Positions 1 through 9,508 are shown, counted from the stretch's first letter. The stretch is 64,000 nucleotides of DNA from Alishewanella agri BL06 (GCF_000272005.1 NZ_AKKU01000011.1:186001-250000), one strand, 5' to 3'. Notes: generated by a model not told the origin, from the letters alone. A program made the numbers and translations.

Positions 1-425
1 AGCGGCATCAGATGCAGATAATTAATCCCGGTTTGCTGTAAATACTGAATACGCTGCTTTAACCCCTGAAAATCGCCGGCAAACAGATCGACATAACAGG
101 CCGAGCCAAGCGCCTGCTCCGATTGATGCCAATCTTGCGGCGCAGCATCTTCGGCCAGCAGATAATCCGGCCGCTGCGCTATCGCTTTGGCCAGAATTTT
201 TAGCAGCTGCTCCAAATGATAATAGGCGTCAAAGCGTGCGCCATAAAGCGGCAGATACAGTGCCAGCAACGCCGGTAACTGCTGTCGTAAGCGCTCTGCC
301 AGCAGCGGCCAGCGCCCCTTCGCCAGCGTTTTTAGCGACGAACTATAACGTTTAAGTAAAATATCAGAAAAATGCGCTAATTGTGCAGGATCAGCTGTCA
401 TGGAGCGGGTCAGATACTGTGGCAT
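1..425 (-). CDS. amylosucrase, N-terminal part (cut by window edge)
   Basis: Reading the minus strand from an ATG at 425 gives an open frame to the window edge, about 141 residues. It ends in ACYVDLFAGDF and INYLHLMPL, the start of the GH13 barrel with the typical amylosucrase wording. Amylosucrase splits sucrose, adds the glucose to an alpha-glucan and releases fructose. The divergent fructokinase at 594 fits that job, because it would phosphorylate the released fructose. The helical N-terminal domain precedes the barrel as expected for the family. Sucrose hydrolase is the main alternative; the catalytic residues lie outside the window. Confidence 0.85.
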   Translation of the reverse strand, partial: MPQYLTRSMTADPAQLAHFSDILLKRYSSSLKTLAKGRWPLLAERLRQQLPALLALYLPLYGARFDAYYHLEQLLKILAKAIAQRPDYLLAEDAAPQDWHQSEQALGSACYVDLFAGDFQGLKQRIQYLQQTGINYLHLMP

Positions 426-490
426 AAGCAAGGGTCCAAACCAAAGTTTTATCCGCTATCTTTGCTTTATTTTTGCTGCATTGCAAGCCT

Positions 491-509
491 TTGCTAAAAA
501 TTTAAGCAA
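491..509. promoter_or_regulatory. inverted repeat in the amylosucrase/fructokinase intergenic region
   Basis: TTGCT-N9-AGCAA lies in the 168-base gap between the two divergent sucrose genes. A run of TTAA motifs follows at about 552-577. It could be a regulator operator serving both genes, but no regulator gene is visible and the match is short. Confidence 0.25.
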
Positions 510-593
510 TTTTAGCCAGCGTCTAATTTACAACAGCTGGCGAATAGGCTAGCTTAAGCTTAAACATTTAAGTTAATCTTCACAGGTACCCTA

Positions 594-1541
594 ATGTCGC
601 TACCAGTCTATTGTTTTGGCGAAGTCTTAATTGACTTCTTACAGGATCCGCAACAAGCCGGTGTCTTTCGCCGCTTCGCTGGCGGCGCACCGGCGAATGT
701 CGCTGTAGCCGTAGCGAAACTGGGTGGCGATGGCCGCTTTGTCGGCATGCTGGGGGCCGATATGTTCGGGGATTTTCTGCAAGCCGAGCTGGAACATTAT
801 GGCGTTAATGTCAGCGCCTGCGCGCGCACGGCAGAGGCAAAAACCGCGCTGGCCTTTGTCGCGCTCAATGCCGACGGCGATCGCAGCTTTTCATTTTACC
901 GGCCACCGGCAGCAGATTTGTTGTATCGGCTCAGCCATTTGCCGGTGGATTTCTGGCAGCAGCGATCTATTTTGCACTTATGCTCAAATAGCCTGACCGA
1001 TAGCGCCATTGCCGATACCAGCCTGGCGCTGTTAGCCGAGGCCAAACGCCACGGCTGGTTAATTTCTATCGATGCCAATTTGCGGCATAACCTCTGGCCA
1101 ACCGGGCTAGCCGACCGCGAGCTGGTGCAACAACTGCTACAACAGGCTGACATCATTAAACTCAGTGACGATGAACTGCGTTATCTGGCCGCGGATGGCG
1201 ATGAGCAAAGCTGGTTAAGCGCGTTAAATGCGCACAAGCAGCGCTGGATAGTGGTTACCGCTGGGAGTGAAGCTGTACAGAGTTATAGCAAACTTAACCT
1301 GAGCATACCGGTGCCGCCGGTAAAAGTGGTCGACACCACTGCCGCCGGCGACGCCTTTGTCGGTGCCTGGTTATATCAGCTTAGCCAAACTCTTATCTAT
1401 CAAGACTGGCAAAGTCTATTGGCCGATCAGGTGTTACAGCAGCTGATATTACAAAAAGCCATTAAAGCCGGCTCCCTTACCTGTCAGCATTTTGGGGCCT
1501 TTACTGCCCTGCCCACCCGCTTTGAATGGGATGCTGGTTAG
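594..1541 (+). CDS. fructokinase, PfkB family
   Basis: A 315-residue PfkB-family sugar kinase that phosphorylates fructose with ATP in the cytoplasm. The N-terminal signature FGEVLIDF and the glycine-rich FAGGAPANVAVAVAKLG (about residues 28-44) fit PfkB motif 1. The C-terminal DTTAAGDAFVGAW carries the catalytic Asp and anion-hole motif. Length is normal for fructokinases. Its position divergent to amylosucrase makes fructose the likely substrate, since that enzyme releases free fructose. Another hexose or nucleoside substrate cannot be excluded from sequence alone. Confidence 0.88.
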   Translation: MSLPVYCFGEVLIDFLQDPQQAGVFRRFAGGAPANVAVAVAKLGGDGRFVGMLGADMFGDFLQAELEHYGVNVSACARTAEAKTALAFVALNADGDRSFSFYRPPAADLLYRLSHLPVDFWQQRSILHLCSNSLTDSAIADTSLALLAEAKRHGWLISIDANLRHNLWPTGLADRELVQQLLQQADIIKLSDDELRYLAADGDEQSWLSALNAHKQRWIVVTAGSEAVQSYSKLNLSIPVPPVKVVDTTAAGDAFVGAWLYQLSQTLIYQDWQSLLADQVLQQLILQKAIKAGSLTCQHFGAFTALPTRFEWDAG

Positions 1542-1582
1542 TCGTAGCAAATCGGCCTTGCTGGTCAGAGCGCAGGCATAAA

Positions 1583-1607
1583 AAAGGGCTGTCATTAACA
1601 GCCCTTT
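1583..1607. terminator. bidirectional intrinsic terminator
   Basis: Perfect 10-bp stem AAAGGGCTGT/ACAGCCCTTT with a 5-base loop. It lies between the fructokinase stop (1541) and the convergent stop at 1623. A-rich sequence on the left and T-rich sequence on the right let it work for both strands. Confidence 0.8.
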
Positions 1608-1622
1608 CGTTTCTAATGCAGG

Positions 1623-3749
1623 TTAGCCTACAAAGCGCTGATAACCATACCAGGCGGCTACAGCAACGATGATCAGCAACAGCAGATACAACGCCCAGGG
1701 CCGTTTTTTCTCAGCAAAAGGATCATGCAAGGAGCGTTTGGCACCTTTCGGCAGATGCGCCAGTCCGGTCAGCGAGGCACCAAAAGGCACATTAATTTTC
1801 GCCCGGGCATTCACTGCCCAGCCATTAGCATCCAATAAGGGGCCAATATTGCGCCGGCGTAGTGTCAGATACGCCAGTAACATCGATGGTGCCGAAATCA
1901 GCAGCATTACCCCGAGTAATACCAGCGGAATTTGCCACCAGCTCAGCGAAAACAAGCCCGCCACTATCGCCGCCAGTGCCGTGCCTAAGGCGCCTAATGC
2001 CAGGCCAAAGGCCGCGAAAATACCGGCAAATTTAGCAATATCAAAGTTGCTGGGGGCCGCGGCAGGTGCAGCGGCAGCATCTGCTACACCGCTGGTGGTT
2101 TTCGCTTCAATATCTTTATCGCGGGAGGCGGCAAATTTCTGGATCTGACCTTCAATAAAGGCAGCAACCCGCTTATAGGGCGACCAGAACGCCTGACGGA
2201 TACTGACTGGCTGTGCCACAACTTTAGTCACTGTTGCTCGCCAGTCACGGCCCTTGCGGTCATAAAAGATCCCGTTACGACCAGCCACCATCAGCTCATC
2301 GACATCACCACCGGTTAGTGCCGCAACAATATTAATCGGCGCTTCACCCTGACGCATACAGCTGCAATATACCAGGTAACAACCGCTAAAGGGTGCCATA
2401 GTGGCATGCCGGCCCTGATCGGCAACCTGCATCACCAACTCACAGCTGCGCTGATCCAGATACAGGGTACCGGCCTGGAAAATCGCTTTATGTTCGCCCT
2501 GATAGAAATCGCTGAGACTGACAAAGTTACGCAGCAAGGTTACCAGATCCCGCTGATAACGCAGCAATTTTTCCAGTGCTAACAGATTATCGGCAAAGGT
2601 ACTAGCCGCCAGATCGTCCTGAATTAAGGCTTCCAGTCGGGTTTTAGTATCACTGGCAAGAAGCTGCTGCAGATACGCCAGCTCTAACGCATGCAATGCC
2701 GTAGCCGGCTTAGCGGCCTGCCAGCTGCGCCAGGCAGCAAGTTTAGCTGAAACCTGCTGCCAGTCGGCGGCGGTTAATACCTCATAGTCTGCCCCCAATA
2801 ACGGCGCCAGTACTTTCTCTTTTAAACTGGCGATAGCGCCAGCCCAGGCCGGGTTAATACCCAGTGTCAGATCCAGTGGCCGCTCAGCAGCAATCACGGA
2901 TAGAGGCAGAGCGGCAATATCCTGATCCGCACCGGCCACGACCCGGTTCGCCAGTACTTCATAGACTGCCGGGGCAGGATTAAGGCTATCAGTCGCCCTG
3001 TTATCAAAGGCGGCCAGCTGACAGCGAACAAAATAATCGTCGACTTTGGCTTGTACGGCTTCAAAGGCAGCAACGGCATCGGCAGTAGAGTCGGCCAGCG
3101 GGCAAAGCTGACTTTGCTCTGCGGCAAAAGCCGCATGCCAGCTGATTACCGCTTCGGCCTGACTAAAAAATGCGGTCAGGGTATCCTGCGTTACACCCAG
3201 ACCACCGCTGCGATCTGCCACACCACCCTGGGTTTCCACGATCTGCAGCAGTACCGATTTTAAACTTTCATCGGCGGTCAGTTCCGGCATAACCACGCCA
3301 TCGCCATTAAAGTGATCAGCCGAGAATAACCGTGTTGTATCCAGCACATCCGCCACTTGCAGGCTCTGCTCCGCTGTTTTATCGCTATAGCGCAGTACCA
3401 GTTCGGCGGCATGTTTAATGCCGGCACCTTCGGCGTCCTGATCAGCAATCGCAGCAAGCGGCAAGCCAGGTGATGCAAACATAATGCTGGCATCCGTCAG
3501 GCGCTGGCAACTCCAACGCACTGCCGACAGGATCTCCGGTACCCGGATTTGGCCATCGCCGTCACCATCCATTAGCGCCAAGGTGCGGTTGTCAAATTCC
3601 AGGCCCGTAGTCGGGCAATTTAAGACTGTCCAGAGTTTCGGATCAAGTTCGGCCAGATGGTGTAAATCACCTGCAGTTTCAATCGCGACCTGGTCAAAAC
3701 CGCCGGAGCGGAAGAAACGCCATTGATGGGGTTTGGTTGCAGCAGTCAA
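1623..3749 (-). CDS. EF-hand-containing membrane protein of unknown function
   Basis: About 708 residues from a TTG at 3749. That start has GGAG seven bases upstream, unlike the TTG at 3812, which opens the longest frame. The N-terminal region holds an EF-hand-like loop (DGDGDGQIRVPE). A second loop (NGDGVVMPE) follows near residue 160, which suggests calcium binding. The long middle is mostly helical. The C-terminus has two hydrophobic hairpin segments, a basic loop with NVPFGASLTGLAHLPKGAKR, and a last membrane helix (YLLLLIIVAVAAWYGY). The N-terminus shows no signal peptide, so the calcium domain may be cytoplasmic. I do not recognise a function; the gene stands alone. Confidence 0.7.
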   Translation of the reverse strand: MTAATKPHQWRFFRSGGFDQVAIETAGDLHHLAELDPKLWTVLNCPTTGLEFDNRTLALMDGDGDGQIRVPEILSAVRWSCQRLTDASIMFASPGLPLAAIADQDAEGAGIKHAAELVLRYSDKTAEQSLQVADVLDTTRLFSADHFNGDGVVMPELTADESLKSVLLQIVETQGGVADRSGGLGVTQDTLTAFFSQAEAVISWHAAFAAEQSQLCPLADSTADAVAAFEAVQAKVDDYFVRCQLAAFDNRATDSLNPAPAVYEVLANRVVAGADQDIAALPLSVIAAERPLDLTLGINPAWAGAIASLKEKVLAPLLGADYEVLTAADWQQVSAKLAAWRSWQAAKPATALHALELAYLQQLLASDTKTRLEALIQDDLAASTFADNLLALEKLLRYQRDLVTLLRNFVSLSDFYQGEHKAIFQAGTLYLDQRSCELVMQVADQGRHATMAPFSGCYLVYCSCMRQGEAPINIVAALTGGDVDELMVAGRNGIFYDRKGRDWRATVTKVVAQPVSIRQAFWSPYKRVAAFIEGQIQKFAASRDKDIEAKTTSGVADAAAAPAAAPSNFDIAKFAGIFAAFGLALGALGTALAAIVAGLFSLSWWQIPLVLLGVMLLISAPSMLLAYLTLRRRNIGPLLDANGWAVNARAKINVPFGASLTGLAHLPKGAKRSLHDPFAEKKRPWALYLLLLIIVAVAAWYGYQRFVG

Positions 3750-3847
3750 GGTTTCTCTCCGTGAAGTGTTATTCTCGCTCTCAGCATATGCCAGCTGATG
3801 CAAAGTTGCCAATAACTAAAGAAAAACAGCCAAAGCATTAGGGCGTG

Positions 3848-3875
3848 TTGACGTTTTTCACAACGGTTTTATGGT
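3848..3875 (+). promoter_or_regulatory. candidate sigma-70 promoter for nagB
   Basis: TTGACG (3848-3853) and TATGGT (3870-3875) are 16 bases apart, about 35 bases upstream of the nagB GTG. This is the best match in the gap between the divergent EF-hand gene and nagB. Confidence 0.4.
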
Positions 3876-3909
3876 AGGCTAAGTCAAATTTGTTAACTGG
3901 AGTATCAGG

Positions 3910-4704
3910 GTGCAGATCGTTATTCAACCAGATGCACAAGCCGTGGCCCGTTATGGTGCCGCTGCAATTATCCGGCAAATCAGGCAACATCCTGCCTCTG
4001 TGCTGGGGCTGGCGACAGGTGCGACACCCATTCTGCTGTATCAACAATTAATTACTGCCTATCAGCATGGCGAGGTGTCATTTCAGGCCGTTAAAACCTT
4101 TAATCTGGATGAATATATTGGTTTAGCGGCAACGCATCCACAAAGCTACCGCTATTTTATGCAACACCACTTGTTTAATCACATTGATATTCAGCCAGAA
4201 AATACCGCAGTGCCAGAGGGTGACGCCGCAGATCCATTACTTGCCTGCGAGCAGTATGAGCAAAAAATCATGGCTGCAGGTGGTATCGATTTGCAGCTGC
4301 TGGGCATTGGCCGTAACGGCCATATTGGCTTTAACGAGCCCTCGTCCGGATTGCGTTCTCGAACCAGGGTTAAAACCCTGACGCAGCAAACCATCGCCGA
4401 TAATGCCCGTTTCTTTGCGCCCGGTGAATATCAACCACATCTATCAATTACCATGGGCATCGGCACCATTCTGGATGCTCGCAAAGTGCTGTTACTGGCA
4501 ACGGGTAAAGCTAAAGCTAAGGTCGTAAAAGCGATGATCGAGGGGCCACTGAGTGCCAGCTGTCCGGCGTCAGCTTTACAGCTGCACCAGCAGGCTACAG
4601 TAGTACTGGATGAAGAAGCCGCCAGTGACTTAGAGCAACTGGCATTTTACCGCCATATTGAACAGGAAAACGCGGCGCTGTTGCGCCGCCTGAATCGTGA
4701 TTAG
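3910..4704 (+). CDS. nagB: glucosamine-6-phosphate deaminase
   Basis: A 264-residue deaminase converting glucosamine-6-phosphate to fructose-6-phosphate and ammonia, the last step of GlcNAc use. Visible motifs are GLATGATP near residue 33 (phosphate binding), FNLDEYIG near 64 (catalytic Asp region) and [13 protein letters not shown] near 132 with the catalytic His. Length matches the hexameric enterobacterial enzyme. It starts at GTG 3910 with GGAG seven bases upstream. The stop lies nine bases from the convergent nagP stop, so nagB is transcribed separately from nagA and nagP. Confidence 0.93.
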   Translation: MQIVIQPDAQAVARYGAAAIIRQIRQHPASVLGLATGATPILLYQQLITAYQHGEVSFQAVKTFNLDEYIGLAATHPQSYRYFMQHHLFNHIDIQPENTAVPEGDAADPLLACEQYEQKIMAAGGIDLQLLGIGRNGHIGFNEPSSGLRSRTRVKTLTQQTIADNARFFAPGEYQPHLSITMGIGTILDARKVLLLATGKAKAKVVKAMIEGPLSASCPASALQLHQQATVVLDEEAASDLEQLAFYRHIEQENAALLRRLNRD

Positions 4705-4713
4705 CCGCCGTTG

Positions 4714-6033
4714 TTATGACCAGCGTCGCAGCTTATGGCCTTTCATCGCATAAAATAAGATATAAAGATAGGCCGGAATGAGAATCCAGTACGCACCCTG
4801 GCTATTACCGGACTGTTCGGCCAAATACCCGTAATATAGTGGTAGCAATGCCCCACCGGCAATTCCCATAATCAGCAAGGCTGAGCCGGTCGCGGTTAAC
4901 TTTCCGAGGCCTTCCAAAGCCAAAGGCCAAACCGCCGGCCATACCAGCGCATTAGCCAGCCCTAACAACGCAACGAACACCACTGTATCCGGTACCAGAG
5001 GAATACCCAACCAGCCAAATAGCCAAGCCGACAACTGCTGGCTATCGCTTGCGCCAAATAAAACGCCGATACTGAGTAATACTCCAGCCAAAGCTGATAG
5101 TTGCAGAGCACGGCCTTGTGACAGGTAGCGCGGGATTAGCACCACCCCCAAAATGTACCCTAACACCATAAAGCTCATAGTGTATGAGGTCAGGATGCCA
5201 AAGTGTGGCACACCAAGTTGTTTGCCATATAGACCGATGGTATCAGCAGCAATCACCTCCACACCGACATAGCAAAATAACGCCAACACCCCCAGTACTA
5301 ACTGCGGATAAGCGAATACCGCTTTTACCGCCTTAAATTCGACGCCTTTTTCGTGCTTGTGCTCTGCTAACTCAGGTAAAGGAGCAAACCAGATAAATAT
5401 AGACAACACTAACAACATCAGCGTCATATACACATATGGCAGTACCAGCCTATTCGACAGCTCAGCCAGTTGTACTTGCTGCTCTGCCGCTGGCAGCATT
5501 GCCAGCTCTGCAGCGCTATATTGTTCAATATTGGTCAGCACCAGAGTGGCAAACAGCATCGGCACCACTATTCCGGCCGCTTTGTTAACCAGCCCCATAA
5601 TGCTGATTCTCATCGCAGCACTATCGCGCGGACCGATACAAACCAGATAGGGGTTAGTTGCGGTTTGCAAAATCGTCAGGCCAGTACCCAACAAAAACAA
5701 CGCCAACAGAAATAGCGGATAAGCCGCTACTTTCGCTGCCGGAATAAACAGCAAGGCGCCAAAGGCCATAATGAGTAAGCCAGCCAGCATGCCCTTTTTA
5801 TAACCCAGATAGTTCAGTAAAAACGACATAGGTATCGCCATGACGGTATATGCGATATAAAACACAAAGGTCACAAATAAAGCCTGAAATTCGTTTAACT
5901 GACAGACAATCTGCAAAAATGGAATAAGTGCACCATTAAGCCAGGTCACAAAACCGAACAGAAAAAACAGCACCGCCAGAATCAGCATTGGCACCAACAC
6001 CTTGGGTGCTGGCGTGGTTGGAGTGTTAGGCAT
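4714..6033 (-). CDS. nagP: N-acetylglucosamine permease, FucP-type MFS
   Basis: A 439-residue transporter with about 12 membrane segments. The opening LFFLFGFVTWLNGALIPFLQ and LQTATNPYL are characteristic of the FucP/GluP sugar:proton symporter family. Inside a nag cluster it is best read as NagP, which imports free N-acetylglucosamine in Alteromonadales that lack the PTS route. This implies a separate GlcNAc kinase elsewhere. A clear AAGGA lies ahead of the ATG. It follows nagA by 52 bases on the same strand and is probably co-transcribed with it. Another hexose is possible but less likely. Confidence 0.85.
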   Translation of the reverse strand: MPNTPTTPAPKVLVPMLILAVLFFLFGFVTWLNGALIPFLQIVCQLNEFQALFVTFVFYIAYTVMAIPMSFLLNYLGYKKGMLAGLLIMAFGALLFIPAAKVAAYPLFLLALFLLGTGLTILQTATNPYLVCIGPRDSAAMRISIMGLVNKAAGIVVPMLFATLVLTNIEQYSAAELAMLPAAEQQVQLAELSNRLVLPYVYMTLMLLVLSIFIWFAPLPELAEHKHEKGVEFKAVKAVFAYPQLVLGVLALFCYVGVEVIAADTIGLYGKQLGVPHFGILTSYTMSFMVLGYILGVVLIPRYLSQGRALQLSALAGVLLSIGVLFGASDSQQLSAWLFGWLGIPLVPDTVVFVALLGLANALVWPAVWPLALEGLGKLTATGSALLIMGIAGGALLPLYYGYLAEQSGNSQGAYWILIPAYLYILFYAMKGHKLRRWS

Positions 6034-6085
6034 CTTCGGATCCTTATTGTTATTCTTATTGTCGTTACCGGCTTAGATTACCAGC

Positions 6086-7201
6086 TTAACCCAGTTGCGC
6101 TTCGCCGTTAATCCAGCATTGTTGTACCTGTAGCTGCGCGTTCAATTGCACCAGATCAGCCCTATGGCCGGGTTGTGCCTGGCCGCGGTCAGTCAGCCCC
6201 AGCGCCTGCGCCGGATATAAGGCTGCCATGCGCAGACTTTCAGCAAGGTCAAGCTGTAAAGTATTCACGGCATAACGCACGGCCGCCGCCATATCCAGCA
6301 CTGAGCCGGCCAGTGCGCCGCTACTGTCAGTCAACTTATTACCTTGGCGGGTCACCTTACCGGCGAAGAAATCAAATTCGGTCTCGTCGGTACCAACCGG
6401 CGACATCGCATCGGTGACTAACAGCACCTTGCCGCGGGGTTTTGCTAATACAGCCAGCTTTGCAGCTAACGGATGCAAATGTAAACCGTCCAGAATCAAG
6501 CCACACCAGCTTTGACTGTCGGTTAATGCTACCCCGACCATGCCCGGCTCACGCGAAGTCAGCGGTGACATTGCATTATATAAATGGGTAAAGCCCTGCG
6601 CGCCGGCAGCAAGTGCCTGCAGGACCTGCTCAGCGCTGGCATTGGAATGGCCAAGCCAAACTTTAACACCGGCAGCGGTTAAACGTTGAATTTGCTCTGG
6701 CGTCACATTTTCCGGCGCCAACGTAAGCAAAACCTGACCGAGATCCTTACGCAGATATAGCTGCATTTCTGCCTCTGCCAGTGGCCGGATATGCTGCAGC
6801 GGATGCACACCTTTTTTCGGTGCCGATAAATGTGGCCCTTCGAAATGAATTCCCAAAATACCCGGCTCGCCAGCAGCAATGGCTGCAGCAATCACATCGG
6901 CACTTTGCTGCATCACCGCCAGTTGATCAGTGATTAGCGTTGGCAGCAGTGCCGTGGTACCAAAACGGCTATGGGCTTGTCGCATCCGGCGTAGCGTGTC
7001 AATAGTCGGTGCGTTATTAAACAGCACGCCGCCACCGCCATTCACCTGTAAATCGATAAACCCCGGCACCAAATAGGTTGCCTGTGGCGTATCACGACAA
7101 GGTCGGATGTCTGCAATACGACCGTTTTCAATCAACAACTCGACATTTGACTGCCAGACAAAACCATCAAAAAATTGGGCAGCGCTAAGTACTTGCTGCA
7201 T
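6086..7201 (-). CDS. nagA: N-acetylglucosamine-6-phosphate deacetylase
   Basis: An amidohydrolase-fold enzyme of about 371 residues that removes acetate from GlcNAc-6-phosphate and feeds nagB. Motifs seen are PGFIDLQVNGGGG, GIHFEGPHL (metal-binding Glu), WLGHSNAS and FTHLYNAM (metal His residues) and LVTDAMSP (catalytic Asp). I start it at ATG 7201, which has AGG six bases upstream. The longer frame from 7234 lacks a binding site and adds an atypical 11-residue leader. A perfect 10-bp palindrome GTCATATGAC (7223-7232) lies just upstream. The neighbours nagP and nagB complete the pathway. Confidence 0.93.
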   Translation of the reverse strand: MQQVLSAAQFFDGFVWQSNVELLIENGRIADIRPCRDTPQATYLVPGFIDLQVNGGGGVLFNNAPTIDTLRRMRQAHSRFGTTALLPTLITDQLAVMQQSADVIAAAIAAGEPGILGIHFEGPHLSAPKKGVHPLQHIRPLAEAEMQLYLRKDLGQVLLTLAPENVTPEQIQRLTAAGVKVWLGHSNASAEQVLQALAAGAQGFTHLYNAMSPLTSREPGMVGVALTDSQSWCGLILDGLHLHPLAAKLAVLAKPRGKVLLVTDAMSPVGTDETEFDFFAGKVTRQGNKLTDSSGALAGSVLDMAAAVRYAVNTLQLDLAESLRMAALYPAQALGLTDRGQAQPGHRADLVQLNAQLQVQQCWINGEAQLG

Positions 7202-7259
7202 AAAGAACCTGTAAGGAGAGACGTCATATGACATAAGCTAACGTCTGCGGACAAAAAGC

Positions 7260-8642
7260 TCAAGTATTGGCTATCGGTACCCGGCCCGCTTTGACAAAGC
7301 CCGGCCAGATCCTGGGCTTTGGCGCTAATACAAAAAGATCGCCGTTTTGCCCCAGCAGTTGTTGCGGTACCCCAACCTCGCGGGCAATGGCGGCATTGGC
7401 TTGCATATGCGTTGCTTCGCCGTGTACCGGTATCGCCAGGGCCGGTTTTACCGCCTGATACATCTCAGCCAATTCGCCCTGATTCGGATGACCGGAAACG
7501 TGGATTGGCAATAAGGTATCCGCCGCTTGCAACACCTGCAGCTGTTTGGCTTTCAGTTTATCCACCAGCCGGCTGACCAGCATCTCATTGCCCGGAATGA
7601 GGTTAGCACTAAAAATCACCAAATCGTCTTTTGCCAGCAGCAGCTGCGGATGGCGATCTTCAGCCAGTTTACTCAGGGCGGCTCTGGGCTCCCCCTGGCT
7701 GCCGGTTGCTGCGACCAGCACTTCTTCCGGCGGCAAAAAGCCAATATGGGCGTTATCAATCAGCGGCAGATCATCCGGCCAATAACCGCAGGCCCGCGCA
7801 GCACCGACCATATTCTCCATCGCCCGACCGAACAGTGCCAGGTAACGGCCGGTGTGCTGGGCAATGCGCCCCAGGCTAATTAAGCGGCCAATATTACTGC
7901 TAAAACCGGTTACCAATACGCGCTTCGGTGCCTGACTGACCACCTCACGCAGCGCATGAAAGCAAGCCGTTTCCGACAACGAAAAGCCACTTTTCAGTGC
8001 ATTAGTTGAATCACAGACCATGGCAGTAATACCTTGCGCCGCCAGCCGTTTAAATACCTGGGGTTTGAACGGCCGGCCCAGCACAGGTGCCGGATCCATT
8101 TTCCAGTCGGCGGTATGAAACACCTTACCGGCTGGGGTGCTGATTAACAGTGCCTGACACTCCGGGATCGAGTGAGTGATATTCAGCCAATTGACCAAAA
8201 ATGGCCCGATCTGACAGGTGCCGCCGGGCGGGATTTCGATAATTGGCATCTGCTCGATAAGGTCGGTACGCGCCAGTTTGCGGCGCAGCACCTCAGCAGC
8301 AAAAGGCGTGCAATACACCGGCGCCTGTAAGCGTGGCCATAAATAGGGCAAGGCACCGATATGATCTTCGTGGGCATGGGTAATAACAATACCGCACAGG
8401 TTTTCGCGTTGTGCGGCAATAAAGCTGGGATCAGCCGCCTGCACGTCAGCCGTGAGCTGAGCTGGCTGTGTCTGCGGCTGCAGCGGATTATAAAAGGTGA
8501 TGCCGCAATCCACCATTAACCAGCGCCCGGCATGACCGTATAAATTCAGGTTCATCCCAATTTCGCCGCAGCCGCCAAGTGGCAGAAACCACAAATCCTG
8601 TTCACCCGGTAAGGTCATTTCAGCGCTAGAACGGCTGGCCAT
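7260..8642 (-). CDS. RNase J-like metallo-beta-lactamase/beta-CASP protein
   Basis: A 460-residue protein opening with LPLGGCGEIGMNLNLY, the RNase J signature. The zinc motif HAHEDH is near residues 89-94. Further motifs are FHTADWK, CDSTNAL (metal Asp) and a beta-CASP part with VLVTGFSSNIGR and SGHPNQGEL. RNase J proteins process or degrade RNA from the 5' end or internally. This one is shorter than the roughly 550-residue Bacillus enzymes and seems to lack their C-terminal domain. It ends 58 bases before nagA on the same strand and could be the operon's first gene. RNase J is uncommon in gammaproteobacteria, so its substrate is uncertain. Confidence 0.78.
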   Translation of the reverse strand: MASRSSAEMTLPGEQDLWFLPLGGCGEIGMNLNLYGHAGRWLMVDCGITFYNPLQPQTQPAQLTADVQAADPSFIAAQRENLCGIVITHAHEDHIGALPYLWPRLQAPVYCTPFAAEVLRRKLARTDLIEQMPIIEIPPGGTCQIGPFLVNWLNITHSIPECQALLISTPAGKVFHTADWKMDPAPVLGRPFKPQVFKRLAAQGITAMVCDSTNALKSGFSLSETACFHALREVVSQAPKRVLVTGFSSNIGRLISLGRIAQHTGRYLALFGRAMENMVGAARACGYWPDDLPLIDNAHIGFLPPEEVLVAATGSQGEPRAALSKLAEDRHPQLLLAKDDLVIFSANLIPGNEMLVSRLVDKLKAKQLQVLQAADTLLPIHVSGHPNQGELAEMYQAVKPALAIPVHGEATHMQANAAIAREVGVPQQLLGQNGDLFVLAPKPRIWPGFVKAGRVPIANT

Positions 8643-8729
8643 GTCACCTCGTATTACACTACTATCAACTGCTAACTGCTACGTATGATACGCCATTCAC
8701 GTTCACAGACCCAGCAGACATTTCCGCCA

Positions 8730-9314
8730 TCAGCGACGGGGTGGCAACATTTTCAGTAGCGTGCGATCTTTTAGATGATAGTGATGGTAAAGCGCGGCCG
8801 CGGCATGCCCCAAAATCAATAGCCACACCAGATAAGCTCCGCCCTGCTTATGAATAAAATCTATCGGCGCTTCAAATTGCTCAAAGGTTAGTCCCATACC
8901 ATCCGCAACCAGCGCCTGAAACAACCAGGTATCGGCAAATTTCGGGATCTCAAATAAAAAGAAAAACTCGGTCGCCACACCGGTACCTAAATAGCCGGTC
9001 AATGGCATTACAATCAGCACGCCATACAATACCAGATGCCCAAGGTGCGCAGCCTTATGCATCAGCGCCGAACCGGGCTCGGCTTTAGGCTGAACATTCG
9101 TCAGCCGCCAGTAAAGCCGCAGCACTACCAGTACCGCGATAGTCACGCCAAACGACAAATGTAGCTGCAGTGCCGTCCAGTTTTCAGGTGTTTGCGCTTC
9201 AGTAAACCATTGCCGGTAGTACACCGAACAATAAGCGAGTAAAAACAACAGTGCGGTGAGCCAATGTAAGGTGCGGGCCAGCTGGCCATAATGTGTTGTC
9301 GAGTTTTTAAGCAT
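8730..9314 (-). CDS. cytochrome b561-family membrane protein
   Basis: About 194 residues with four membrane segments. His17 in LARTLHWLTALLFLLAY, His52 in LQLHLSFGVT and later His residues in the HLGHLVLYGVL and LGHAAAALYHHYHL helices fit di-heme b561 ligands. The protein probably moves electrons between quinol and periplasmic acceptors. I start at ATG 9314, which has GGGGG seven bases upstream. The longer frame to 9422 adds an atypical Cys/Arg-rich leader. It is divergent from the regulated promoter at 9446-9478. Confidence 0.82.
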   Translation of the reverse strand: MLKNSTTHYGQLARTLHWLTALLFLLAYCSVYYRQWFTEAQTPENWTALQLHLSFGVTIAVLVVLRLYWRLTNVQPKAEPGSALMHKAAHLGHLVLYGVLIVMPLTGYLGTGVATEFFFLFEIPKFADTWLFQALVADGMGLTFEQFEAPIDFIHKQGGAYLVWLLILGHAAAALYHHYHLKDRTLLKMLPPRR

Positions 9315-9445
9315 GTGTAAGCCCCCAAAATTGCCACATCCAAATCTGCGGCTAGTTTGCCTGCGAATGACCGGCAGCAACAACCCAAGATATCGGCTGC
9401 AATGATGCAGAAATTCGAACACAGTTTTTGCAACAAAAAAATCAG

Positions 9446-9478
9446 CTTAATGTTTTCTTAAGCTTCGCCACCTAACCT
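9446..9478 (+). promoter_or_regulatory. PmrA/QseB-type box and -10 of the thermostable-hemolysin operon
   Basis: CTTAAT (9446-9451), five bases, CTTAAG (9457-9462), ten bases, then TAACCT (9473-9478) as -10. No good -35 hexamer is present, as expected of an activator-dependent promoter. The same arrangement, with the same ten-base gap, occurs at 16029-16077 next to a response regulator gene. The predicted leader is about 24 bases. Confidence 0.65.
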
Positions 9479-9508
9479 GCCAGTATCGAGGTTAAACCGG
9501 AGCGTCTT

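Noticed and set aside
541-580. TTAA-rich run upstream of fructokinase as a PmrA box
   Set aside because: The spacing of the TTAA motifs is not 11 bases, unlike the boxes at 9446 and 16045.
1669-2148. 159-residue plus-strand frame
   Set aside because: It is the antisense shadow of the EF-hand gene; no ribosome site or family pattern.
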